64,000 bases of DNA from Hanleya hanleyi (GCA_036873755.1 JAVTVY010020554.1:1-64000); one strand, 5' to 3'. Positions 25,001-40,000 are shown, counted from the stretch's first letter. Notes: generated by a model not told the origin, from the letters alone. A program made the numbers and translations.

Positions 25001-28000
25001 CCTGTGTGCGTTTCACATGATCCATGGTAGAGGGGCTGTCTCCCAATTCCTTATCCTAGTTGTATTTTCTCATTGTACGATCTACGATTCTACGGTGTCT
25101 GTGACAACAATACCAATAAATATATTAATAAAATCACAAACTATGATATCTCAACAATGTCTTTATTGTCTTTCATTACCACTGGGAATAATTTCTCTCC
25201 CAAACAGGAGATGAGACGGCCGGTTTGCATGTATCAGATAAGGCATCGCCAAGTGTGGTCGAGGAATGTTTGAATGAACTTGAGGTGATTTTTTATGCTC
25301 GAAGTCGATCTAGGATAAGAAATTTTTCTAGACATAGGTTACATTGAGACTTTGGGCTGTTATCAGCCAGGTCAAAATGATTCCACATGCTAGATCTGCA
25401 TTTATCCCTCTCGCTGTCAGATCTATAAACACTGTTAGCCTGCAGCCCGCTGTGTACGTGACTGCTTCCTGTTGTTTTGAGGGCACGCTTATATGCTTAG
25501 AAGAGAGGCCAATCTACAAATTTCAGGTACTAAGTTAGTAATTTTGTGATGGAGTACCTGTAAAGTCTGTACCCATTCACGAGTACTCGAGTAACTGTTT
25601 CAGCACTAGATGTGAGGAATAAAATGTGTAAATCTTATGGAAATAAGAATGCTTTATAAATACAACCTAAAAAGTTTGCCCCCGTAAAAAAGTCTCAATT
25701 CACCAATAGTCCATTTTTGTCAGTTCTCTGATCATTATGCATAAGTGCACACAGAGGACGACAATGCAGGCCAAACAAGTGAGCTTTTACTGGGCATTTA
25801 TGGAAAACAGTTCAGGGAATAAGCTAATGTGATAATTATTTGAAAATGGTTGAAAAGAAATATTAAATATTTTTTGCGAAATACTACCTTTGGTATACTG
25901 AAAGTTTATTTATCTATCCTTCCATTCTTGTATAATCAGTATTTTCACTCATCTCCCCCCTTGTTTTCCATATGAGTCTAGGTTTAACCCCATGGAGTCC
26001 ACTCGTACGATTTGCGCCATCCCTCTCTGGGTGCGCAAATTGGCAAATTCGCAATTTCTGCATTTGTCGGGGACAAAACAGGGAGGAAGAGTCACACAGA
26101 GCAGATTATTGCTTTACACATAACTGAGTATTAAATGAATGAATTCTGACCTCGGCTATCCACAAACACATATTCATCAAACTTGTCTTTGAATGTGTAG
26201 ATATCCTCATGCTGTAAGAAGTTAATATAGGCTCGACTGAAGGCATCCTTCCCAAGGCTGAAAATACAAAATCAGTAACACGCTCATTAAATATTATTAT
26301 GGAACCTCAAAATAGTCCACATCAGACAATCACTTGCAACAGGGTATGAAATAGCCCTTTGTCCGGTTGCCCTGGGCAACCTAAATTTCCTTTGGGCAAC
26401 CAAATTCTGTCCAAATTGCAATGCATTTGGATGTGTTGGTTGCCCGTGCTTGCCGATCGGCAACTAGAATTTGTTTGTCTATTTCATACCCTGTGCAATG
26501 ACTTAATATGATCAATAAAACAATGCATGCATGTAGTTTAATCATTAAATCTTATTTCCAAGTATCAGTCTTCGCCATGAGTAAAACTGTAGGTGAGCAG
26601 CCCACAGCTCTTCTGAAATAGGGCTAGGAGAGTGATCACTCTTCTTCAATATCTAATGTAATTGTTCTGAATGGCTCTTTTGACAAAAATACAAGCTGCA
26701 TCATTAACAAGAGCCCAAGTGGCTTCAATATACGCCCATACATGTGAATAATACATTGGTCTAAATTTCAAGGTTGCTTAATGGCCTTTGTCTCAATTGG
26801 TAGCTAGCAATCCTGTGAAAGTTCATCTGTGTAACATGACATCTTATATTGGATGATATTAGACTAGTAGACTGGACCCAGCCCCCCGTTTCATAATGTA
26901 TTTATAGGGGAAATGAAGGGAAGTAACTTGAAAGTATGCTTGAAACACGGACTGGACACAGTATACTGTGCATTTTGTGTCACCAATGAAAACTCTGTAT
27001 TCTGACCCCATCCCAAACTCGAAAGATTTGATTGGTCATTTCACAAATCCCACACTGAAATCGACAATAATCAAACACAAGAAAATATTAATTTTCCTTG
27101 AAATAGATTTCTTTCAGGTGAGAAAAATTTTCATGAAGGAATAAAAAATATGAAGAAAGTGATGGAGTAAGCCTTTGTTCTGGAGTTAATAAAAATAAAT
27201 AAAGTTCATAATGGATCCTTTTCCCAGTTAAATTAGTAAATATATTGTTTTTTTCACAATAGTTTAACTGAATGTAGTTGTTTCATACATGTATCAAACA
27301 GGGAAAACTCAACTCAACAGGACATGCCATTTATACATGATAGGGGAGACAACTCTGAATAGTCAAACCTAACAATATAGTCAAACTGGATTCAGTTTTT
27401 AACAATTCATGATTTTGGGGTGATAGTGCACTTGACCTTTGACCCTGGCCTACATTTTGGTATGTGACACATCGTGTCCCCCTAGTGTATCTAGTGGCAC
27501 ACAAAAAAAGTTTTATTCAATGATTTCGGGGCCACAGTGGCCTTTGACCGTGACCTACTTTTTGGTATGCAACACATCTTTTCCCCCTATTGAATTCCCT
27601 AACAGGAAAATAGCAATTTTCAATGATTTCCTGATTTTTAGGCCACACTGACCTTTGGCCTCTATTTTGCACTTTAAAGGGCAATAACTCAGTGAGGAAA
27701 AACCCTCCATCAATGGCACATGTGCATCTCTGGACTGTGCTGATAATAATCACCAAGTATTATGTGAACCATATAAGTTACACCAAAGTTACATCAAAAG
27801 TGTAGGAGATCTGTTGACAAGATAATATCATTTAATCTACAGTACTTTGACCTGCAAAGGGCAATAATTCATTATGGAAAAATCCTTCATCAACAGGAAG
27901 AGCAATTGCGCATCTCCAGACTGCCGATAATATCCACCAATTATCATGTGTTCAAACCATATCAAAAGTGTAGTACATGTAGTAGGAGTTGCATTGACAA

Positions 28001-31000
28001 GATGATATCATTTAATTTACAGTATTTTGAATTATAAAGGGCAATAACTCCTTAAGGAAAGATCCTCTGTCAACAGGAAGAGCACATGCGCATCTTCAAG
28101 ACTGTGCCGATAATATCCGCCAAGTATTGTGTGAACTGTATAAAAAGTGCAGCAGGAGTTGCGTTGACAAGAAATATGGACGGACGGATCTACAGGACTT
28201 TGAACTGCAAAGGTCAATAACTCAGTAAGGAAAAATCCTCCGTGAATGGGAAGAGCACCTGCACATCTCCAGACTGTGCCAATGATATCCACCAAGTATT
28301 AGGTGAACCATATCAAAGTGTAGGAGAAGTTGTGTTGACAAGATTATATCATTTAATTTACAGTACAGCATTTTGAATTGTAAAGGGCAATAATTCAGTA
28401 AGGAAATATCCTCCGTCAACGGGAAGAGCACATACACATTCACAAACTTCGTCGATAATATCCACCAAGTATCAATCATGTGAACCGTATCAAAAATACT
28501 AGTGTAGGGCGAGTTGCATTGACGAGGAATACAGACGGACGGATCTACAGTACTTTGAACTGTAAAGGGCATGATAACTCAGTAAGGAAAAATCCTCCGT
28601 GAACAGGAAGAGCACATGCGCATCTCCGCACTGTGCAGATAATATCCACCAAGTATTAGGTGAACCATATCAAAAGTGTAGGAGGAGATGCGTTGACAAG
28701 ATGATATTTAATCTACAGTATTTTTAACTGTAAAGGGCAATAACTCATTAAGAAAAAATCCTCCGTCAATGGGAAGAACACAGGCGCATCTTCAGACTGT
28801 GCCGATAATATCCACCAAGTTTCGTATGAACCATATCAAAAGTGTAGGAGTTGGGTTGACAAGAAATACGGACGGACAGACAGGCAGGCAGACAGAGACT
28901 GCCGTGGCTATGGTACACATTACATGTAGTAATGATACGACTCAATCAGGAGCCGCGGAGCACATTTGAAAGTGGGGAGGCTGAACTCCTATACCGGTCA
29001 TGTTAAATGTTGGACTGGTGCTATCTAAGATAGGACTTTGCAACATTGCGGTCCTCGCTGCCCCTGTCAATCAGTAAAGACCAATTAAAAAGAAACAATT
29101 CAAGGTCATTTATACACAGGTTGATTTACACATACTCAAGAAGAATTGTCACAAATATTATGTATGCAAGCACATTATACATGTACATGTATTGCGCCCA
29201 AAAGAACCCAAATGCAAATAGCAAACATTATATGACCACTCAAACTAATACGCGCAATTCCACGATATCGCGGACAAAACTCGCAAAAATAAATATCAGC
29301 TGTGGGCAAAATGATGCATTTAGCATTATGGCTAGGTTCCTCAAGGTTGACAATTTAGTGCTGATATATTCATTTACTGCTTGATTTAATAAATTAGGCA
29401 ATTTTAATGACTACCAAATTTTTCAACCCTTTAAATGTACAAATTACTGATATTTCACTGTTGATTTAGGATTCATCTGGTTATAGCCAACTGAACCAAA
29501 GTGATTTTATACTTTTTATGGAAGAAGTGTCTTTCTAAAACTGGTGGTTGAAAGAGCATATCTGCAATGCTAGCAGGAATGGATGAGACAAGATTTGGTG
29601 TCGAGTTATTGTAACATGAGTTACCGAAAAGTGACAGTTTTTAGTTTTCAAAGAAAATTATTGAAGTTGTTGGCTGCTCAGTTAATTTTCTCTGCCTTAA
29701 ATACACACTGAAAGAAATTATAGCAGTGGAATTAATATTTCATCATGCATCCTAATTTATGAAGCTGCCGAACTTCGTAACATGAGTTACTTTGTAACAT
29801 GAGTTACCAAAATGGGGTCCTGTAACATGAGTTACCATCATAATGGGAGATGACTCTGAACAATCTAAGTGCCTCTGCTTGCAATTACCCACAACTCCTG
29901 AATAAACATTGATCTGTGTAAAACCTGACAGTGCACATCTGTACAGTACTACAAGTATCTTTCATGTAAGGTTCGAAGTTGTTCATCAAATAGTAACCCA
30001 GATCTGGTCCTATTCAAATTATTGATTGATGGGATAAAGGGCCATAACTCTTTGGAAATTCATCGAAACGCATAAAATGCCAACAGTGCACATCTAGAAG
30101 GTATAGTAAGCGCGATATGGTCTGGACGAGAAATTACTAACAAAATAAAGGGCCATAACTCTGTGAAAAATCATTGAAACGCAGAAAGGAAATCTGACAG
30201 TGCACAGCTGTATGGTTCTAAGCATCTTGCGTGCAAGTTTTGAAGATGTTCATCAATTAGTAAGTAAGATAAGGTCCGGATAAGAAAAATTATAAACTGA
30301 CGAGATAAAGGGTCTTCACCCAAATAAAACCATTGAAATGTGCAAAAAAAAATGATCTTATTATGGATGGACCAACGGTCTCATTCATCCAGTCAAGGGC
30401 TAATGCTCCTGTAGAACACCAAATCACTGCTAATCTTGTTGATTCTCCAATTAGGGGACTGGTACCGTATGTCTATGAGTATGGCAGAGACCGTTTCCTC
30501 AGTGTGGTTACCGCTCTTGGTATGGAGAATATTAAAATAGTTTTGGCGATAGAGACTGCTGGGAATCATTGGAAATGGCCATTTCTGCAGGACGAGATAT
30601 TCTACTACAGAGAGCAGATGATCCAAAGACTTGAATCAACCTGATGTAGCAAATAACCATGGCCACTAATCAGTTCACCGAGAAGTTTGATAAGATTATA
30701 CATGTAGCCTTCAAGACGTTTATAATCAGAGAGTACTTAAATTTCTCGACTTTCACACTGAATTGACCACTAATCATGTTGATGAATTTCAAATTTTATA
30801 CAGTTATTTAATTATTCTTCATGTTGTTTGAGACACTTTTTTGACACGAGAGAAACATGTTTCAGGAGACTTAATTGTTCCTTCTTTCATTTGGACAAAC
30901 CGTAACATGAGTTACTGTAACATGAGTTACCACATGTTTAGCTCAGTGGAAATAAAACGGTGTTGCATCAGTTGTTTAGAACAGGGACAATACACAGTCC

Positions 31001-34000
31001 AGACAGTGTACTAAAAGAAAAGACTTTTAATTCTCAGATTAATTGATTAGTATTCAGAGGTTTTTCGGAGAAACACTGTACCCTCCGAGGGCATGTCCGT
31101 TTACTGTAACATGAGTTACCGAACTTTGCAATAAGATTAATGCAGTATTATTGATAACACACTGCTGTGTTTGTGTGGAAAACAAAGCTACCAGTTAACA
31201 TTACTACCTTGAAAAATAGGAAGGATCTGGATGCAAATCATAATATTAAAATCCCAGGGTAAACATGACGGTTATGGCTAAAGTGTAACATGAGTTACCG
31301 TGGAATTGCCCATACCAGTTTTTTTTTAAGGCGAGTCAAGAACTGCATGCTTGGCATGCTCCAGGTATGTGTGGAGGCGTGATCAATCACTTCAATCGCG
31401 AAGACTGAGTAGAGCAAATTTACCATTGTGTAGTAATCATAGTGATTAGACTCAATACTTCGGTATGGGAACAAACATGAGGCACCAGAGGTGCTACAAC
31501 CCCTAAGCCTCTTAACAGTCCAGACCTGGACCCTGTATCATTTCGGAGGACGTGTTCGACCAGAAAATGTAGCGCACAATCATTCTCGGCTGTCAAATCG
31601 GTCAACCAAGTGTCAAATCACATACCTTAAATACTTGAGAAGGAGAATGTTATGCTGACAACCACGATCATCTCCAAAGGTACTCTTTTCTGGAGTCTTT
31701 TCTGTCACACCTGTTCTAATCCCCCGATTGCTTTTCAACTTTTACTGTTGTTGTGGCGCGCAGACAACAACCCATGTGACTAACATTGGCGTTACACTGA
31801 TTTAGGGCAAGGGGGAGACTACTAGTGGTATGAGTAATGTCATGCGCCGCAACATCATGGTTAATACGCGCATGCGCATCCACTCAACTTCGAAAAGGGA
31901 TCGAGGGTGAAAAGAACAGGTGCGACAGAACAGACTCCAGAAAAGAGTACCTTTTGGGATGATCGTGGTTGTAAGCATAATGTTCTCCTTCTCAAGTATT
32001 TAAGGTGGGTGATTTGACACTTGGTTGACCGATTCGTCAGCCGCTCAGATTGTGCGCTACATTTTCTAGTCGAACGTGTCCCCCTATATGGGTGTTTATA
32101 TGCTAAGGTGTAACAAATATGGGACACTGAAGCTCAAAATATAAAATAGACTACAGCTCTTCTTCTTTACATGTACAATATTTGATGGTGAAATCTCTCA
32201 GCTATATTAAAATTATAGTGTTAACATAGTCTTCAAGTGTGTTAGTATTCTCAGACCTGTTTTAGCACAGCATCACTGAAAATGTTGGACAAACACAGGA
32301 CGGAAAATGGGGGGGGGGGTAAAACAATACATAACAAGGGAATAGAAAATGGATTTCTACTGCAAGGGGACTTTTAGGAAAGTATTTTACAGATATGAAC
32401 ACTTTCAGTGTTTGATTTGAAAAAATTAACGTATCTGTGAAGAAATTAGTACAAAGCATGACAAAGTGTCGGACAAACAAAGACGGAAAATCTGATGGAA
32501 CTATCTTTTTTTAAATTAATAGGCACTTGATTGAAATAAACTATGTTGAAAATTATAAAGTTATGTGAAGAATACAAGGTTCTTCAACTTGATATGAAAA
32601 TAAAAGTTATTTACTATTTTAAAAAATATGGCTTTATGCCCCAAAATAGTTGGACGAACTAAGACGGATAATGTTAAACAAATGGGGAGGAAAACCTGTC
32701 CGTCTTTGTTCGTCCGACATTTGAAAATACTACAATTATGAATACCACAAATGAAACAGTGCTTATATACAGAGAAGAAATGACTGTGTATCACTATAAG
32801 TGTGTATTTTGATGGTCTGCTCTGAATATGCACTCAGAATATGCTGAAAATTTACTTATGTGTCGGACGAACGAGGACGGACTATGTCGGACAAACACTG
32901 GCAGGCAATGAAGACAGACACTGCATTTTGGTAGTGTACAGCTAAAGTACATGGGATGGAAGCATAAAATTTGGGGCATGTGTCACCCATCACACAAGCA
33001 AGGGGAATCACAAACCCCATGAAATATTACTGCAAATAAAGTTAATTAGCATAATTAGTATGTCGGACGTAACATAAGACGGAAAATCTAAAGATTTTTG
33101 ATAAATCTATTTTTTTAAATATGTGTTTGCATTTGTCAGGAACTTTACATTCATGAAAAGACAGAACGGGCATAACTTTCATTTTAATAAAGTTGGGATC
33201 ATTAACTATGTAGTTGTCAGTACTTAGAGATCTCTACAATAAGGGCTTATTGGAGGACGGACAGTGTTACGTCCAACCGTGGTGGTTAGGACCTTAAAAT
33301 TCTTTTGTTAAATCACACTTTTGCCACTTTAATTGTGCATCAATTTCTACCTTTAGATCCATTCCACCTGATGACTACAAAGAAAGTACTCTTCTATGTG
33401 TATTATTTCATATAAAAGCATCTTTTGGATGTCACCATGGTGTATGTCACAATCTTGGTGCAAATATTGGCCTCAAATCAAGCTTAATTAAGTTAATTAA
33501 AAACAAATAATTTGAAGTTGAACCTGTTATTATCTTTTCTATCTCCACAACACTCAGACAAAATAGTGGCATTTCCAGAAGTTAAAATTTCTTCATATGT
33601 AACTGTAATAAGTGACTTCAACATGAAGTGCCTGTTTGTGACACCTTAGCATATTAGTACCCATATGATATAGCCTAGGACTACTCCTTTAGTGGGGAGA
33701 GAACTACTAGGTCTATCCAGACCAAGATGTTTTTATTGGTATTATAGCATGCAAACCCAAACCACATCTCATGGCATGATATCTGCATACCAAATTCTAC
33801 AAGAATACGACAAGGAATCCTCAGCCTATTGCCTGGAAACCAAATTTAGATTTTGCCATCAGGTGGCATGACATGTAGGCACAAGTGAGCGACATGCAAT
33901 CCCAAGCAATATCTCAATTATCTTATCGATTCCAAACGATTACCAACCTCCAAAGGTGCGGAAATCCGAATTAACCGTGAAAAGTGCGGTCTGGCTGTGC

Positions 34001-37000
34001 ATAGTGATTACGTCGCCATGCTGCAGTTTAGTCCACATCATAGTTGCCAGGGACCACTGCAAAGGCTGCTGGGATAGGTCCGTCTTCCAGAATGCTGGAT
34101 GGCCAACAAGTTGATTGTTGTACAAAATGTAGTAAAGGATCCAATTTGTTTTACTTTGACAAGGATATGCTCCTTTATTGAGTCTACATGGATCATACTA
34201 GAACTGGTTTTGCAGTGTCCCTGCCAGTTCAGGCTGCCATGTCAGCCTGTTCAAACGAATTGCTTTGTGGGTTTCTCTGATACCTTCAGCTGAATCAAAC
34301 TCGAGTTTGGTTGATTGCTGATTTGAAGACAGCAATTTTTTTTATTTAAAAACAGCAAAAGTTTCAGAATAAAGTATGAATTGTTTTTCCACTCATTTTT
34401 TAAATCAATAAGATCGATGTGAGTGGGATCCTTGTGGGATTTATGAATACAGCAAGCATTGTATACTTCTGTTGTTTGTTTGTTTTTTTTCAAGCTGACA
34501 GTAATGTACGATCGTATACTTAAACAAGAGCCCAAGGGGCTTCAATATACGCCCGTAAAGCTGGAATTACATTGGTCCAAATTTCAAGGTTGTTTAGTAG
34601 CCTTGATTGGTAGCTAGCAATACAGAGAAAAGGTCTACGATTTTGTGCTTCTGAGAATGTAACATATATCACATCTTATATTGAATGATAAACTAAAATG
34701 GGCTTAACTCTTGGAAACTAGTTGACCTTGAAACAAGAGCTGAGAGCTCCCATATCCCACACTGAAATCGACAATAGTCAAACACAAGAAAATAGTAGTT
34801 TTCCTGCAAATGGATTCCTTTCAGGTGAGAGAATTTTTCATGAAGGAAGAAGAAAGTGATGAAGTAAACCTTTGTTCTTGAGTTAATAAACAGGTTAAAA
34901 GTTCATATTCCGTTAAATTAGTAAATGTATGGTTTTTATTTCACAACAGTTCAACTAAATGTAGCTGTTTCAAACATGGGAGATAACTCCACACGACAAA
35001 TTCCATACATGTAGGGGAGAGAATATTCCAACCTTACACATATAGTCAGCTAAACTTTATTCAGTTTTGAGGAACTGTGACCTTGACCTTTGACAAATTG
35101 ATCTCAAAATGTATGACTCCTATTTGCCATGAGAGTAAGGTATACTCAAAGTTTGGAATCAATCCATACCTTGAAACTAGAGATATCGCATGGACAACAA
35201 ATGTTAATGGATGAATGGACAGAACGCAACATCGCATTACACGACCTCGTCTTCGACAGGCATATGAAAATGTTACTTTCAATGATTTCTTGATTTTGGG
35301 GTCACAGTGAGGGGTCACGGTACCTTGACCTTTGACCCACATTTTGGTATATAACACATGCCCCTCTAATGTATCTACTGGCAGAAAAAGAGTTATTTTT
35401 AATGATTTCCTGATGTTGGAGTCACAGTGACCTTGACTTTTGACCTTGACGTAAATTTTGGTACACAACACATCTTCCTTCAATGTATCAACGGACACAA
35501 AAAAAATCATGATTTTGATGAACTTCATGATTTTGGGGGTCACAGTGACCTAGACTTTCAGCCTTGACCTACATTTTGGTACGTGACATATCTATCTACT
35601 GACACACAAAAAGGTAATTTTTAAAGATTTCTTGATTTTGGGGTCACATTGGCCTTTGATCTTCGATCTTGACCTAATTTTTGGTATGCAACATTTCATT
35701 TCCCCCTACTGAAACCACTCACAAAAATTAGTAATGATTTCTGATTTTTCAGTCACACTGACCTTTGACCTTGATTCTGGGGTCACAGTGACCTTGACCC
35801 AAATTTTGGTACATGAAAAACCGTCTCCCCGTAATTTCTCAATGGACACAAAAAATCATGATTTTTTAACAATTTCATGATTTTTGGACACTGACCTTGA
35901 CATTTGACCTTGACCTACATTTTGGTATGTGACACATCATGTCACCCTAATGTATCTACTGACACAAAAAAAGTTATTTTTAATAATTTCCTGATTTTGG
36001 GGTCACAGTGTCCTTTGACCTTCTACCTTGACCTAATTTTTGGTATGTGACACTTCATTTCCCCCTTTTGAATCCACTCACAAAAAATTAGTAATTTTTA
36101 ATAATTTCCTGATTTTTAGGTCACACTGACCTTTGACCTTGATTCTGGGGGTCACAGTGATCTGACTATTGACCTGGATCCAAATTTTGGGACATGACAA
36201 AACGGCTAGCGGCGGATTCCATTATAAAGCAGTCCACTTGTCTGTCAAATTGTCTGTCCAACCGAAAAATGACATTAAAAGTCAAAAAAAAAAAAGTCTG
36301 TGACATGTAATGTTTGCTAAGCCAACCAGGTTGTGTAATGTATGCATACATGAATATAAACAGTTTTACCCTGTACATTTCCTATCTGCATTATAATAGA
36401 GAGACAGAAATGTAAATTTTGCTAATGTCATTTGTTCTAATGTCATTTGTCTGTCAAAGTTTTTTCAAAATATTCACCACAAATCAAATTTCAATTAAAT
36501 TATTCAATAAAAGATTTACAATGGCACAAGCCTGACCTTATTAAGATATATGTACCATTGCCAGTGTATTAAATACAAATACATGGATACTATGGGTGTT
36601 TGAAAAATGTTGCTAATGTCATTTTTGTCCAACTCCCTTGACAGACATGACATTAGCAAAATTTTGAAAAGGCCCTGTATTACAGCATAGGTGATGTCAT
36701 ACACTGACATTGGTACAGATACATATTATGATTGGCCTAATTCCACTGAGCATATGCAAGTGCTTGTCTCACAAGAAATTTCTTGTAATTATACAAAATA
36801 GATTTTGATGGGAAAATGACATTAGCAACACAAATGTTGCTAATGTCATTTGCGTTTTGTCCCGCCAAATTAAAAACTGTAGAAATAATTCATAGGGGCA
36901 CCTGTTTATTTTCATCTTATGCAATTCGTTGCTATGTTTTGAATAGTAAAGTACAGGGCACATTGTTTGTTTATGATATTTTTGAATTTATAGGTGTTGC

Positions 37001-40000
37001 TAATGTCATGGTCTGTCAATGACAGACGGAAATGGGAGTTAGTGGCCTAGTTTATTTGAGAATCTACCTACCCGTAATTTCTAAATGGACTAAAAAAATC
37101 ATGATTTTTACAATTTCATGATTTTGGGGTCAGTGACCTTGACCTTTGACCTTGACCTACATTTTCATACGTGATACATCGTGTCCCCCTAATATATCTA
37201 CTGACACAAACAAATGTTACTTTTAATAATTTCCTGATTTTTGGGTCACAGTGACCTTTGACCTTCGAACTTGACCTACATTTTGGAATGTGACACTTCA
37301 TTTCCTCCTATTGAATCCACTCACAAAAAATTAGAAATTTTTAATGATTTCCTGATTTTTCGGTCAAACTGACCTTTGACCTCTGACCTCGACCTACATT
37401 TGGTATGCAACACATCGTTCCTCCCTTAGGGCAAAAATTGGAACTGTAGATAGAAAACTGTCCCAGATATAGACCGGACACGAGAACCGGACAGACGGAC
37501 GGAAACCGCCATCACATAATACGTCCGCCTTTTGGCGGGGCAAAAATAATGTAATCTGAAGAAAACCTATTCAGTACTGCATTTGGAAATTGATAAATCT
37601 GGGGAGTTTCAACAACATTCTTTAATTTCAACAACATTCTTTAATTTCAACAAATATATTGTGATCATTTAAATTAATCGCAGGTTGCCTACCGTGAGGA
37701 CGTGGTCATTCTGCAATTATTCGGGCCAAGAATTTTCTTTGTTTATTTTAACTAGCACATTTCACAGCACCAATAGATTGTACACACCTAAACGCTCACA
37801 AATGGATTGTACACACCTAAACGCTCACAATGTTGGTCCTCAATTTCACGCGATCAAATCGGTCATTTTCCTTAACATGATAAATGCAATAAGATACGGT
37901 ACTTCCTTCTCCATGATGATCATATCAAATTTAGATGAAATATAACATTGGTGCTACCGAAACGATCATTACCAGGGTTTCAGAAAAGTGCCCCTTATCT
38001 CAGCGAAGTGCCCCTCCAAAGACAGGTAGCACCCTGCCCCTTGTTATTTCAAGGTAGGAGTCTGAATGGCACATCTGCACATTACATTCCAAGATATGGA
38101 GTCCGGAGGAAAAGAGGATGGACGGACAGCGTGACAACAATCAAGCTGAGGGGTTAAAATATAAGAGCTCCTCCACTGATATATATATATATAATAGTTG
38201 AGAATGTAAGTGCAGTAACTAATTGCACTGCACATGCAATATCAGTATCTTCAGGCATATACTTTTCAGCATTTCCAAAAATACTCTGACACAACAAAAA
38301 CTTACCCATGAATTGACACACTACCCCTTAATTGTCTCTCACCTCATATCAGCCTTGACGAAGTAGAAGTAGTCATTAGCGGGCAGAGGCGAGATCTGCT
38401 CTATGAACCCCTCAGGAGTCAGACTCGGTGGCAAGCGGCGGATCACAATCTGAAAAATATAAACAAGTCATGAGAGTGAGTGGGTCAGCCTAAATTATCT
38501 GTATACAAAATATGAGTTCTTTTTGTGGAAAAGAAATTGGGAATGGGTTATTGTGTGAGGTGTATCATTATTATTTTTGTGTGGACAACCATATTGTCAT
38601 TGCCCCAGTTTAAGGGTGGAACTGCACTGGGAACTGGATGGTTTCCACATCAGGCCCTGTACAAGTTCCAATCATTTCAGAATGCACGCTTTTCAGATAA
38701 AACGAAACACTTTAAAGTGTAACTGTGGTACCGGTACTTGTGTATGTCATATTGAAGATAACGATGTGAATCACGAAACGCAATAAAGTTTTCCCCTAAC
38801 ATTTCACTCATATTCTGTCTCACAGGGTTCAAATACAGCTTACTACAGTGAAGGCGAAATCTGCACTGCCTCGTTTGATGTCAGAGATGATGTTAATGAC
38901 ATCATACTAGGAGCATCCTGCACCATCTGTGGGACGTCGCAGCAATGCAGAGAATGGATGTTTGTAATAATCTGTTATGTTCATGATGACAAGGCAATAA
39001 GATGTCAAAACAAAGGGGGGCTCATTTCATAGAATTTTAGGTACCGACGTAACTCTAACGAGAGATCCTGAAGGATCTTGGCACCCACCATTGTCCGATA
39101 ATTGTAAACTAATGACTAGAGGATCTTTTTGTCCATTGTTACTATTAAAGAACAAACGATTGATTTGCAATTTTGTTTACAGAATTTCGAATCTGCGCGA
39201 AAAAGATTGGAAAAGGGACACTGAAAAACACCAAGATATAATCTAAGTTTCAGGAGTTTCAAGATTTCTAGAAACTGTACTTATGTCGGTTGTTATAATA
39301 CAGGAGAAATGAGCAAAGTTAGTCTGAAAGTGAATGTACATGTACAGAGGATCCTTCGCCTTTGTTTTGTAGTATTTTTTTTTTATTTATTTTTTTGCAC
39401 GTGTCATCATTGGGTACTGGAAGCGAGGACCAATCTCTTTGACATGAGCTTACGCTCCTGTAGCAGCTTACTTTCATTCACTCCCCCTCACTGGGTGAAG
39501 TGAGGGGGAGTGAATGAAAGTAAGCTGCTACAGGAGCGTAACATGAGCTATGAAACATACTTAAGATTTCATAATTAGGAACGAATGCTAATTCTGTTCT
39601 GTTTACTGGGCTAGTTTGAGATATCTCTTTTAAGATATCATGCTCGAAAATAGTAAGATGGTACAAGGGATCCGGTCCGCGCAGTAATGTTGAAACTTCA
39701 AAAGTGCCTGAATTCTGATTATCTCCCTTGGATCAAAATATGCAGTCTACAGTTGTCGAGTTGTGACGTTGAGTCACAAGAGTGACCTCCCTTCATGTAG
39801 CCGACCCGCCGGCAGACGAAAGGGTGGAGCAGTTCACTTGCTACTGCATGGACTAAAGAAAACTGATTTAAAATTTGAAGAAATACATTTTAATTCCAAA
39901 ATATTTGAACTCCTTGATATGGAAGGTGAAGGTATGGATATTCTCTATAGTCAATATATAGAATATGTCCCACTGTTCGATCCGCCGACTCTTGTGATGC

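Noticed and set aside
37971..38034. CAGGG-started element like the four MITEs
   Set aside because: No convincing inverted end and no direct duplication of the flanks.
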